DNA from: Fontibacillus phaseoli
Lineage (GTDB): Bacteria > Bacillota > Bacilli > Paenibacillales > Paenibacillaceae
Direction: 5' to 3'
Length of the DNA stretch: 64,000 nucleotides
Assembly (NCBI RefSeq): GCF_003337355.1
Contig: NZ_QPJW01000004.1
Span: forward strand, 186,001-250,000
Shown: positions 7,546-15,337 of the stretch, piece by piece
Layout of the letters: each line of letters begins with the position of its first letter
Position numbering within the stretch: position 1 is the stretch's first letter
Program-made: the position numbers and the translations under genes
Notes under the pieces: generated by a model
Database searches by the model: none
Told to the model about the DNA's origin: nothing
The model's input: only the letters and a program-made list of their open reading frames with translations

Positions 7546-8841
7546 TTAGCCTTGAAGATCCAGAACGCCTTTATAAACGATATCAAACAGGTCCTCCAGA
7601 TTCTCCTCGGCAATGCAGGAGAAAGCAATCCGCAGATCGGTGTCGCCGAGCGCGATGGTGCCGACGCCGTATTCGCGGATCAAATGCTGCCGAAGCTCAT
7701 CGGCATTGACCATTTTTAGCTTAAGGCACATGAAGTAGCCCGAATTGAAAGGATAATATTCCCACACATCGCCGTATTTCCCGCTATCGAGCAGGGATTT
7801 GACTTTGTTGGCCCGGCCCTTCATCACTTTGAATTTTTCAGCCTTCTGGGCTTCAAACTCGGGCGATTTCAAAGCTTGGAGCACAAAGGTTTGGGAAGGA
7901 TGAGCGCCGCTGGAAACGGTCGCACGGATGATGCCCATCGTCTTCTGCTCCAGTGCAGTCAGAACGCCGGCATCCTCGGCAGCGAAAGTGATGAATCCGA
8001 CCCGGAAGCCCCAAACGTATTCCTCTTTGGTGGCGCCGTCCACTTTTACCGGCAGAATGCGCGGATGGCGCCCGGCCAGTTTGCCGAACAGCGACTCGGA
8101 CAAGGATTCCTCGAAGAACAATCCGAAGTACGCGTCATCGGTAACGACCACAACATTGATCCCTGCTTCCGCAGCTTCCACAACGGCGGCGACGATTTCA
8201 TCGCCTTCCTTGACGCCCGGGGTATATCCCGTCGGATTGTTCGGGAAGTTCAGGATGACGATCGCTTTGCCTTTATCTTTTTGAGATAGCAGCGCTTCGC
8301 GCAGGCCTTGGCTGTTGAACTTCATATCCTCGGTAAACAGCGGATAATTTACGATAACCCCGTGTCGGCGGATCCCGAAAGTTAATTCGTAGTTTTCCCA
8401 GTTTTTATCCGGATAAATGATGGCGTCGCCTTCGTCCGCGAACAGGTCCGCCACGATGCTGAGACCGTGGGTAAGCGCGTTGGTGACAACGGGATTACCG
8501 AAATGCTTGTCTGCAACCGTCGGGTTTTCCCGCAGCATCTTTTCGCGCCATACGGTGCGAAGTTCAGGTTTGCCGGCCGGTGGCGCATACGGATATAAAT
8601 CCTGAGGCTTATATGCGGACAAGGTTTCTTGAATCGCCGCCAGATGCATCGGGCCGCCGTTTTCGGTAGCGATGCCGATCGTGGCGTTGTACTTTTTCGC
8701 TCCGGCCGTCGCTTCGGCGGATTGGCTCAAAATGCCTTCCTTGGGGAAATAGATTTCCTTGCCCAGAGTGGACAGCATCTCGTACACATGGATATTGCCG
8801 GACTTCAAATTCTCGTTTAACTGCTCCGCGAGTGGGTTCAT
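7546..8841 (-). CDS. Pyridoxal-phosphate aminotransferase, class I/II
   Basis: A 431-residue fold-type I enzyme. Landmarks are NALTHGLSIVADLF (cofactor phosphate region), NFPNNPTGYTPG near residue 205, VVVTDDAYFGLFF (the Asp that holds the pyridine nitrogen) and VDGATKEEYVWGFRVGFI, where the Lys is the likely Schiff-base residue and the Arg follows the GFRVG pattern. The C-terminal part ends with NSGYFMCLKLK and LRIAFSCI. It transfers amino groups between amino and keto acids; the substrate is not evident. Start ATG 8841 has GGAAGGAT upstream. It stands alone between the YjcZ gene and the oxidase gene. Confidence 0.9.
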   Translation of the reverse strand: MNPLAEQLNENLKSGNIHVYEMLSTLGKEIYFPKEGILSQSAEATAGAKKYNATIGIATENGGPMHLAAIQETLSAYKPQDLYPYAPPAGKPELRTVWREKMLRENPTVADKHFGNPVVTNALTHGLSIVADLFADEGDAIIYPDKNWENYELTFGIRRHGVIVNYPLFTEDMKFNSQGLREALLSQKDKGKAIVILNFPNNPTGYTPGVKEGDEIVAAVVEAAEAGINVVVVTDDAYFGLFFEESLSESLFGKLAGRHPRILPVKVDGATKEEYVWGFRVGFITFAAEDAGVLTALEQKTMGIIRATVSSGAHPSQTFVLQALKSPEFEAQKAEKFKVMKGRANKVKSLLDSGKYGDVWEYYPFNSGYFMCLKLKMVNADELRQHLIREYGVGTIALGDTDLRIAFSCIAEENLEDLFDIVYKGVLDLQG

Positions 8842-8957
8842 CACGTATTCATCCTTCCAATCGGTTTTGATATGGGACAGTTCCGTTTTGACTGCCTAAC
8901 ATTATATCATTTCGTCCCCATACCGTCACGGTCAAAACAGACGTTTCCGATTGAATT

Positions 8958-9572
8958 TTAACGATGCCGTGGACAATACTTCTTCATCAGCTCGACGGTA
9001 TCCGGATCAAGGTCCTGATGCCGCTCCTCCAGTCCCTGAACCACGCCGGAAAATTTAGTCTCGTTCATATTTTGTCCAAATTTGAATTTGCCGCTGATGG
9101 TCTCGGGAATAATCTTGACGACGGACACGCTTTTAAGGTGTCCTGTGTACTGCGAATTGTCGGCCACTATAGGATCATAACCGCCTTCGGGCTGCAGCTT
9201 TTCCATAAATAACGTCAGGACAGCCGCCTTTTCCTCCAAATTCTGCACTTTTTCCGCCCGCCCTCGGACCATGACGCTTTTGAAAAAAGCCGAAGCCGGA
9301 CAAGCTAGGTTCGGATCGGTAAAATACGAGGGAATAATCGCATACTCCTTGGCCACCGTAAAGCTTACCCTGGCGTCGTGCGCCAAATGCTTCATCTTTT
9401 CCCCCGCCAGACTTCCGTGAAAATAAAAACAGTGCCCGTCATATACAAAGTTGAGCGGAGTAACCCGGCTCCATCCGTCCTCTCCCACGGTGCCGAGAAA
9501 GCCGAAACTCATCTCCCGCAGAAACTCTTCGATTTCTTGGGTGTCTTCTACTCCAAATTCTTTTCTTCTCAA
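8958..9572 (-). CDS. Pyridoxamine-5-phosphate-oxidase-like flavin protein
   Basis: A 204-residue member of the split-barrel FMN-binding group. The opening EEFLREMSFGFLGTVGEDGWSR and the following VTPLNFVYDGHCFYFHGSLAGEKMKHL match the NimA/PPOX-like subfamily, which reduces nitro groups or binds flavin or heme. The TTG start at 9572 has GGAGGGGG six bases upstream. It is divergent from the MocR-type regulator gene 148 bases away, so it is the likely regulated target. Whether it acts on vitamin B6 is not shown by the sequence. Confidence 0.8.
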   Translation of the reverse strand: MRRKEFGVEDTQEIEEFLREMSFGFLGTVGEDGWSRVTPLNFVYDGHCFYFHGSLAGEKMKHLAHDARVSFTVAKEYAIIPSYFTDPNLACPASAFFKSVMVRGRAEKVQNLEEKAAVLTLFMEKLQPEGGYDPIVADNSQYTGHLKSVSVVKIIPETISGKFKFGQNMNETKFSGVVQGLEERHQDLDPDTVELMKKYCPRHR

Positions 9573-9645
9573 GGTGATCCCCCTCCGTAACTTTCCTGTG
9601 CTTCATCAGCCAGTCAATTTGTTTTTCAACAGTCTATTCCCGTAA

Positions 9646-9695
9646 TTGACATAAAAAAAGAACCAATTTACATTAATTTTAATAGTCCAATTGAC
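9646..9695 (+). promoter_or_regulatory. Promoter of the MocR-type gene with CCAATT direct repeats
   Basis: TTGACA (9646-9651), a 17-base spacer and TACATT (9669-9674) make a good housekeeping promoter reading toward the MocR gene. Two direct repeats, AACCAATTTAC (9661-9671) and GTCCAATTGAC (9685-9695), overlap the spacer and the region downstream of the -10; a looser third copy, AGTCAATTTG, is at 9612-9621. MocR regulators usually bind direct repeats between themselves and the divergent gene, so this is the likely operator. Confidence 0.5.
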
Positions 9696-9720
9696 AGAAA
9701 GCGCAGGGAGGATCGTGATC

Positions 9721-11184
9721 ATGAACTTTTCCATACCTTTAGATGCCCACAGCGAACAATACCGCTATAAATATTTGGCTCTGTATCACGCGATCCGGTC
9801 AGCCGTACATGATGGAACTTTACCGGCGGGAACGCGACTTCCCTCTTCGCGGGAAATGGCGCAGATTTACGGTTTGTCCCGAGGGAGCGTTGCCCATGCC
9901 TACGACCTGCTTCATGCCGAAGGCTATATCCATACTACGATAGGGAGCGGGACTTATGTAGCCGCGGTGATCCCCGAGCGAAAGGAATCCGGCAGCAAGG
10001 AGGGGATTGCGGTCTCTTTGTCCCCTTGGGGAAAAAGAGTGACGGAGCCCGCGCTGCCGCCGGAGGAGCCCGCCGAGGCGTCCGGCGCCAAGCCCGGTCC
10101 CGACGGGACGGTCATTTCGTTCATGGACGCAGGCCCTTCCGTGTCCGCGTTCCCGCAAGCGGAGTGGAAGAGCGCGCTCGCCTGGGCCGCGCGGGAGAAA
10201 CAGGACGGCATCTCCGTCATGAGCCCTGCGGGCGATCCCGAGCTGCGCGGCGCCATCGCCGCTTATTTGCGGCGAAGCCGGGGCATTGCGGCAGATGCGG
10301 AGCAGATCTGCCTGTTCAACGGCTCGATGCAGGCGATCATGCTGCTCACCCAGCTGATGCTGGGTGAGGGCGAGCGGGCCGTGCTGGAGGACCCGTGCTT
10401 CCACGGGATCTCCAGGGCGGTGGCCGCCTGCGGAGGGGTTGCCGTCCCCGGAGCGGTGGACGGGGACGGCCTGATCCCGCGCGACTGGGACGCGCGGGTG
10501 CTGTTCGTGACCCCCGGCCGCCAATTTCCGACCGGGGCAGTGCTGTCGCCCGCGCGGCGGCAGGCGTTGCTGGCGTGGGCCGCGGCGCGGAATGCCGTCA
10601 TCGTCGAGGACGATTACGACACCGAATTACGCTGGGGCGGCCGCCCGCTGGAGCCGCTCAAGGCGCTGGACCGCGATGAGCGCGTCGTCTACATCGGCTC
10701 GTTTTCCAAGACGATGTTCTCCGCCTTGCGGATCGGTTACGCGGTGCTGCCGCGAAGCCTGGCCGGTCCGGCCGTACGGGCCAAAGCCTTGTACGAGCCG
10801 GTTCCGCCGGCACGGCTGGAACAGCGGGCGCTGGCCCGCTTCATGCGCCGGGGCGATTATGAGCGGCATCTGCGCCGGATGCGCAGAATTTACAGCGCAA
10901 AGCACGAGCTGTTCCGCCAAGCTTTGGAGAGCGAGCTTCCCGGTTTATTTTCCCTGCGGCCAGCGGATGCAGGGCTGCTTGTGTTCGCGGAATGGCGGCG
11001 GTCTCCGGAGGAATATGAGGCATTTCGGGAAGCGGCCCGGCTCAGGGGCGTGGTGTTTCGGGATGGCGGCATCTATCGGTTAAGTCCGGGCTTGCCTGCC
11101 GCTTGCTTCAGTTTATCCCATCTGGAGAACGATCGGCTGCTGGAAGGAGTATACCGGATGGCGCGTGCGTGGAAGGATATTTAA
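9721..11184 (+). CDS. MocR-family regulator (GntR helix-turn-helix fused to aminotransferase)
   Basis: A 487-residue fusion. Residues 1-80 are a GntR winged helix (YHAIRSAVHDGTLPAGTRLPSSREMAQIYGLSRGSVAHAYDLL). From about residue 115 a class I aminotransferase domain follows, with FNGSMQAIMLL, VEDDYDTELRW and IGSFSKTMFSALRIGYAVLP, where the Lys of SFSKT would bind pyridoxal phosphate. PdxR-type members sense pyridoxal phosphate. ATG 9721 has GGGAGG nine bases upstream. The coding region is very GC-rich in its middle. Divergence from a pyridoxamine-oxidase-like gene fits local control. Confidence 0.88.
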   Translation: MNFSIPLDAHSEQYRYKYLALYHAIRSAVHDGTLPAGTRLPSSREMAQIYGLSRGSVAHAYDLLHAEGYIHTTIGSGTYVAAVIPERKESGSKEGIAVSLSPWGKRVTEPALPPEEPAEASGAKPGPDGTVISFMDAGPSVSAFPQAEWKSALAWAAREKQDGISVMSPAGDPELRGAIAAYLRRSRGIAADAEQICLFNGSMQAIMLLTQLMLGEGERAVLEDPCFHGISRAVAACGGVAVPGAVDGDGLIPRDWDARVLFVTPGRQFPTGAVLSPARRQALLAWAAARNAVIVEDDYDTELRWGGRPLEPLKALDRDERVVYIGSFSKTMFSALRIGYAVLPRSLAGPAVRAKALYEPVPPARLEQRALARFMRRGDYERHLRRMRRIYSAKHELFRQALESELPGLFSLRPADAGLLVFAEWRRSPEEYEAFREAARLRGVVFRDGGIYRLSPGLPAACFSLSHLENDRLLEGVYRMARAWKDI

Positions 11185-11277
11185 GAAACGACAGTTTAGG
11201 AGTATAATCGTAATAATCCATGCAGTAGTGATGGACAAGCGAACCAAAAAATTACTAAGTTCTCAGGAGGTAAGGAG

Positions 11278-12063
11278 ATGCTTCACATATCCCCGTCCTC
11301 GTTCATTTTGAAGCCGGCCTTTGCCAAAATTGTCTGCGAACCGGGATGGAAATGGCATAAGCGGGAAAAAGCGCTGCAAAATTACGATTTATTTTACGTG
11401 TGGAGCGGCGAAGGTACGGTTATTTTGAACGATCAGCCCATACAGGTCGGCCCCGGGAGCTGTTTTTTGTTCCGCAAAGGCGATCATACCAGCGCTACTC
11501 ACAATCCGCAGCGTCCGCTCGTCTTGACTTATATTCACTTTGACGTCGATGAGCCTGTTTCCGAAGTGCCGGGCTCCTATCGCATGTTGGAGGATACGCT
11601 GGATTTCGAATACATGCTTTCGCGGTATGTCCGGCTATTTCTGGTCAAAGCATATGGAGCCGAGGAAGAAGCGCGCCTCATTTTGAAGCAGATGCTGATT
11701 TATTTACTCCGCGAAGAACGGGAACTTCCCCGGGAGAAAAAGGTGAGCAACCAGCTTAATGAAGTGATTCAGGAAGTGGCGAATTATTGCTCCCAGCACC
11801 CGGGTTTGCCTCATAAAGTCGAGGATTTGGCCGCCCGGGCCGGATTGTCGCCGCGTTATTTTTCAATTAAATTCAAAGAAATCATCGGTCTTTCCGTGCA
11901 GTCCTACATTATCAAAACCCGGATCGACCGGGCCCAGCACTTGCTTCTGCACGCGGGCATGAACGTGACCGAGGTGGCTGACGCGCTCGGGTACCGCGAT
12001 ATCTTCTTCTTCAGCCGCCAGTTCAAGCAGTATACCGGAAAGAGCCCTTCCGAAATCCGCTAG
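11278..12063 (+). CDS. AraC-family transcriptional regulator
   Basis: A 261-residue protein. Residues 1-130 form a cupin-type sensing domain (YDLFYVWSGEGTVILNDQPIQVGPGSCFLFRKGD). Residues 160-261 hold two helix-turn-helix units, the first at VEDLAARAGLSPRYFSIKFKE and the second at VTEVADALGYRDIFFFSRQFK, ending in GKSPSEIR. AraC proteins with this order generally respond to sugars or related metabolites. AGGAGGT lies close to the ATG. Neither neighbour is an obvious sugar operon, so the target is unknown. Confidence 0.9.
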   Translation: MLHISPSSFILKPAFAKIVCEPGWKWHKREKALQNYDLFYVWSGEGTVILNDQPIQVGPGSCFLFRKGDHTSATHNPQRPLVLTYIHFDVDEPVSEVPGSYRMLEDTLDFEYMLSRYVRLFLVKAYGAEEEARLILKQMLIYLLREERELPREKKVSNQLNEVIQEVANYCSQHPGLPHKVEDLAARAGLSPRYFSIKFKEIIGLSVQSYIIKTRIDRAQHLLLHAGMNVTEVADALGYRDIFFFSRQFKQYTGKSPSEIR

Positions 12064-12147
12064 AAAAAAACTTCTTTTTGCTGATTCAATTGTATTCTTG
12101 ACGGGTAAATAACTTTTATTGCCGAGGTCTGGGAGGAGGTGTACATC

Positions 12148-12264
12148 ATGGGAAAAAGACGGCGGATGCGCAGCCGGGAGTGTTCGGTACCGGGGAGCAG
12201 TATTTTTCGAAATCGTTTTCGCCGGTCGAGACGGCCCGACCGGGAGGAGGAAACCTGGTTTTGA
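12148..12264 (+). CDS. Small basic protein of unknown function
   Basis: A 38-codon frame starting MGKRRRMRSRE, rich in Arg and ending with an acidic EEE and TWF. It has an excellent site, GGGAGGAGGT, eight bases before the ATG, and it is placed in an otherwise gene-free 510-base interval between the AraC gene and the lipoprotein gene. A terminator lies about 100 bases downstream. I do not recognise it. It could be a true small basic peptide or a chance frame behind a strong ribosome site. Confidence 0.4.
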   Translation: MGKRRRMRSRECSVPGSSIFRNRFRRSRRPDREEETWF

Positions 12265-12369
12265 TCTGTTAATCGATCTGGCTTGTTAAGTCATTTCCAA
12301 CATCAATTCCATGCGTCTCAAAATCGCTGCTTGTGATCCGGATGTTAATATAGCATACTTAGTTTACCA

Positions 12370-12407
12370 AACGGTCGGACAGGGGCTCCCTGTTCCGGCC
12401 GTTTTTT
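12370..12407 (+). terminator. Strong terminator in the AraC to lipoprotein gap
   Basis: AACGGTCGGACAGGG and CCCTGTTCCGGCCGTT pair with a few mismatches around a short loop and are followed by six T. Nothing else was recognised between 12265 and 12573. Confidence 0.75.
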
Positions 12408-12573
12408 CGGAAAGATCATCCCGGGATGGGCAAATTCATCGTTCCGACCTTAGTCTAGGAAAGTTCTGGTCCGCGGGCTATGTCCTTTTTTTCGCCGGGA
12501 GATTATGATGATAGCATTAGTGACGTGTACGCGAAAATACATAAGAGACGATACAGCTGAAGGAGGAAGAAGA

Positions 12574-13443
12574 ATGAATAAAGGATTTAGGCCGGTAACA
12601 TTGACTGCGGCGGCTGTTGTACTGGCCATGCTTGCAGGATGTACAGGGGTGGATGAAAAAGCGAAGGAAGTCGTCGGAACGACGGTGGGGGCTCTAGAGC
12701 AAACCGTTGACAGTCAGGTCAATAAGCTGAAGGAGAGCGGGGAAGCTCTGGAGTTGTCGACGTCGGCTCCGGTGGGGGCGGCTTCGGAGTTCACCCTGGA
12801 GAATGCGGTCGGAGATATTGAAGTGAAGCAAATCACAGGCAACGAGATTACCGTAGAGGTAAAAATTTGGACCCAGAAGAGAACGTCTCGCGAGAATGAT
12901 CTTAAAAGTGTGTTTGAACAAGCGACCGTTTCCATTAAACCTGACGGAAACAAAGTTGAAATTTACACGCATGCCAAAGACGATCCCGACAAGAATCTCT
13001 GGGAATGGGGCCGAAAAAACCTTAATTATTCGGAGTTCAGCATCGATTACGTAATCGGACTGCCCGAAGGCATTTCTACTTTTGACATCGACAGTAATGT
13101 CGGCGACGTGAGTCTTACCGGATTGAAGGGAAGCTATCAGGTCAAGAACGATGTCGGCAGTATCGAGGTCAAGGATGCGGGCATTACCGGGGAGTCGAAG
13201 ATCAGTACTGCAACGGGCAGCATAGATCTGGGGGTTTCGCTGATGGAGAGCGGAGGAAATTTATCCGTAAAAGCGGATATCGGCAGCATTGATGTGAATT
13301 TGGCCGATTCGCTAAATTTGGATATGGAAACGAAGGCCGATGTCGGAGACATCAGCGGATCCCCGAAAGGCAAAAGCCAGCGGGGAAGCGGCGGGCCGCT
13401 TCTGTCGCTGGAAACTTCCGTAGGGGCCATTAACGTAAATTAA
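12574..13443 (+). CDS. Lipoprotein with DUF4097-like beta-helix domain
   Basis: A 289-residue secreted lipoprotein. The signal peptide ends in the lipobox LAGC at about residue 24. After a linker helix, residues 65-289 repeat short strands of the kind GDIEVKQITG, GDVSLTGLKG, GSIEVKDAGI, GSIDVNLADS and GAINVN. This alternating pattern is typical of DUF4097/putative adhesin right-handed beta-helices, whose role is unknown. AGGAGGAAGAAG lies before the ATG; a longer upstream extension from 12505 is not supported. Its own terminator was not obvious. Confidence 0.78.
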   Translation: MNKGFRPVTLTAAAVVLAMLAGCTGVDEKAKEVVGTTVGALEQTVDSQVNKLKESGEALELSTSAPVGAASEFTLENAVGDIEVKQITGNEITVEVKIWTQKRTSRENDLKSVFEQATVSIKPDGNKVEIYTHAKDDPDKNLWEWGRKNLNYSEFSIDYVIGLPEGISTFDIDSNVGDVSLTGLKGSYQVKNDVGSIEVKDAGITGESKISTATGSIDLGVSLMESGGNLSVKADIGSIDVNLADSLNLDMETKADVGDISGSPKGKSQRGSGGPLLSLETSVGAINVN

Positions 13444-13467
13444 CGGGAACGGACCTTCCGGAAGGTG

Positions 13468-14262
13468 TTATTTGGAACGGGGGAAAAAGACCCCGAGCGG
13501 TTCGCCCATCTTGACCTTCTGGCCGACGGCGCATTCCGGGGAGGGCGCAAAGGTGCCGTTTTCGGTCAGGAGAACAACGGTGGAGCCGAATTCGAAATAC
13601 GCGAGGTCATCGCCCCGATTCCAGCGGGTGGCTTTGGCATCGGTATAGCAAATGCTGCTTACGTTCATGGCGCCTACCTTTACCACGGCGATTTCGCCCC
13701 GCTCGTGCTTTAGATACGTAATCAGCCGCTCGTTGCGGCTAAGCACGTTTTTCATATGTCTCATTGCGAAATCATGCACGGGATATACCTTGCCTTTGAT
13801 ATGTTCGCTTTCAAGCAGCGTGCCGGCGGCCGGAGCATGGATGCGATGATAATCGGTCGGACTCAGGTAGAGCACGAAGGCGTATCCGTGCAAAAAGCTC
13901 TGTGCGCGCGGCGAATCGTTAAGCAACTCCTGGAGGGTGTAATCCTGTCCTTTGACGTTTAAGATCGTGCCGGAACGGATTTCTCCCATAAAAGTAATTA
14001 GCGCATCCACCGGACTGATCAGTCCATCGTCGCTCTGATGGACCGGACGCATGCCGCTCTTCAATTTGCGGGTAAAAAATTCGTTTAAAGTACGGTATTC
14101 TTTCAATTCTTTCTCCGCTTCATGCAGAGGTATTCCGTATGATTTTGCGAACCAAGGAATAATATAGCGGCTCGCTTGCGAATGCGAGAACCGGCCCATA
14201 AGCCTGGAAATCCATTTCCGGGAGGTCAGTTCCGTCATCCATTTCATCCAGTTTGCGGCCAA
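13468..14262 (-). CDS. psd: Phosphatidylserine decarboxylase
   Basis: A 264-residue proenzyme that makes phosphatidylethanolamine. Landmarks are LNEFFTRKLKSGMRPV, SPVDALITFMG, the GYAFVLYLSPTDYHRIHAP block with catalytic His, and FGSTVVLLTENG near the C-terminus, where self-cleavage between Gly and Ser creates the pyruvoyl group. I choose TTG 14262 because AGGGGG lies seven bases upstream and the length then matches the Bacillus enzyme. The frame is open to 14421, but those codons overlap the TPP-riboswitch promoter and have no ribosome site. Confidence 0.88.
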   Translation of the reverse strand: MAANWMKWMTELTSRKWISRLMGRFSHSQASRYIIPWFAKSYGIPLHEAEKELKEYRTLNEFFTRKLKSGMRPVHQSDDGLISPVDALITFMGEIRSGTILNVKGQDYTLQELLNDSPRAQSFLHGYAFVLYLSPTDYHRIHAPAAGTLLESEHIKGKVYPVHDFAMRHMKNVLSRNERLITYLKHERGEIAVVKVGAMNVSSICYTDAKATRWNRGDDLAYFEFGSTVVLLTENGTFAPSPECAVGQKVKMGEPLGVFFPRSK

Positions 14263-14377
14263 GTCGTATCCCCCTAACACCATGATCAACGGGACAAAGA
14301 TCCCTTTTCCACTTCCGCTAATATTGACATAGAATAGTCTTGAAATCAATAACGAAAGTGCCTTCACTATTTTTTGC

Positions 14378-14407
14378 TTGATTATTTGCAAAGATTTAGA
14401 GTATATT
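14378..14407 (+). promoter_or_regulatory. Promoter for the thiamine transport operon
   Basis: TTGATT (14378-14383), 18 bases, TATATT (14402-14407) gives a plausible housekeeping promoter about 20 bases before the riboswitch aptamer. It is divergent from psd, and the psd upstream region is on the opposite strand of the same DNA. Confidence 0.5.
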
Positions 14408-14426
14408 AATTCCAATCGCATATGAG

Positions 14427-14604
14427 ATACGGGGGCTTGAGTGAATCAGGCTGAGATAGCAGCATATCCCGCTGCAGACCGTTAATCTGAACTGGATAAT
14501 GCCAGCGTAGAGAATCTAACGTCCGGAATGTATGAATGTTGTTTATTGCACATGCATTCTCCCGTGGACCTAGCAACCGTCTGAGCCTATTCAGCCGGTT
14601 TTTT
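14427..14604 (+). promoter_or_regulatory. TPP riboswitch (thi box) with terminator platform
   Basis: The aptamer (about 14427-14516) shows the conserved TPP elements: GGGGGCTTGAGTG, then GGCTGAGA, the ACCGTTAATCTGAACTGG-type block, and GCCAGCGTAGAGAA. Downstream, AACCGTCTGA (14575-14584) pairs with TCAGCCGGTT (14591-14600) and runs into six T (14599-14604), an intrinsic terminator 40 bases before ykoE. High thiamine pyrophosphate should favour termination and shut off the ECF transporter. Confidence 0.9.
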
Positions 14605-14644
14605 GTTGCGTCCAAAAACAGTTGATCCAAGAGGAGGAGTTATT

Positions 14645-15337
14645 ATGCAAGAGATTACCAATCAAAAGAATCAAAGTAGTCAGCCGGATCAGTCCGGCCA
14701 GTCGGATCGGGAAACGCAACGGAGTCAGCGAAAAGAACCTGATTCTCCGGCACTTCCGAAAAGAGGTCTGAAGCTGAGCGACATCCTGGTGACGGTGTTG
14801 GTGTCGCTCGTGCTAGGCGTGGTTTATCATTTCTGGAGTTCGGTATACAATCTGTTCTCCCCGTTATTCCCTCAAGCCGATGAACTGGTCTACGGGATGT
14901 GGTTTATAGCTCCGACGCTTGTGTTTCTTCTGATTCGTAAGCCTGGCGTCGCTTTACTGGCCGAAGTGGCGGCTGCCCATGTGGAAATTTTGTTCGGCAG
15001 CGAGTGGGGAGTTCAGCTAGTGCTTTACAGTGTCCTTCAGGGGTTGGGCGCAGAACTTGTATTTGCTTTGTTCCGGTACCGCAAATTTTCTCCTTCCGTG
15101 GCTGCTTTGGCGGGAGTTGCGGCTGCGGCGGGATCGATTATTCCGGATATCTATTACGGCTATGTGGCCGATTACGAGACTTGGCTGTTGATCGCCAAAT
15201 ATGCAATGCGAGCCGTCAGCTCCGCTTTGATCGCGGGTTATCTCGCTTATGCTTTGGCCAAGGCGGTGGAGGCCACCGGTGTTACCTCGCTGCTTCGCCC
15301 CGTAGCTGCAAAGGATTACGCGGCATTGGATGATTAA
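14645..15337 (+). CDS. ykoE: Thiamine/HMP ECF transporter substrate-binding membrane subunit (YkoE)
   Basis: A 230-residue S component of an energy-coupling-factor transporter. The first 40 residues are a Ser/Gln-rich soluble stretch. From about residue 45 come six membrane segments, starting with LSDILVTVLVSLVLGVVYHFW and including GMWFIAPTLVFLLI and the conserved EVAAAHVEILFGSEWG segment. The TPP riboswitch upstream and the following ykoD and ykoC genes fix the assignment as thiamine or hydroxymethylpyrimidine uptake. AGAGGAGGAGT precedes the ATG. Confidence 0.9.
   Translation: MQEITNQKNQSSQPDQSGQSDRETQRSQRKEPDSPALPKRGLKLSDILVTVLVSLVLGVVYHFWSSVYNLFSPLFPQADELVYGMWFIAPTLVFLLIRKPGVALLAEVAAAHVEILFGSEWGVQLVLYSVLQGLGAELVFALFRYRKFSPSVAALAGVAAAAGSIIPDIYYGYVADYETWLLIAKYAMRAVSSALIAGYLAYALAKAVEATGVTSLLRPVAAKDYAALDD

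Noticed and set aside
12505-12573. Upstream extension of the DUF4097-like lipoprotein
   Set aside because: It would place the signal peptide inside the protein; ATG 12574 has AGGAGG.
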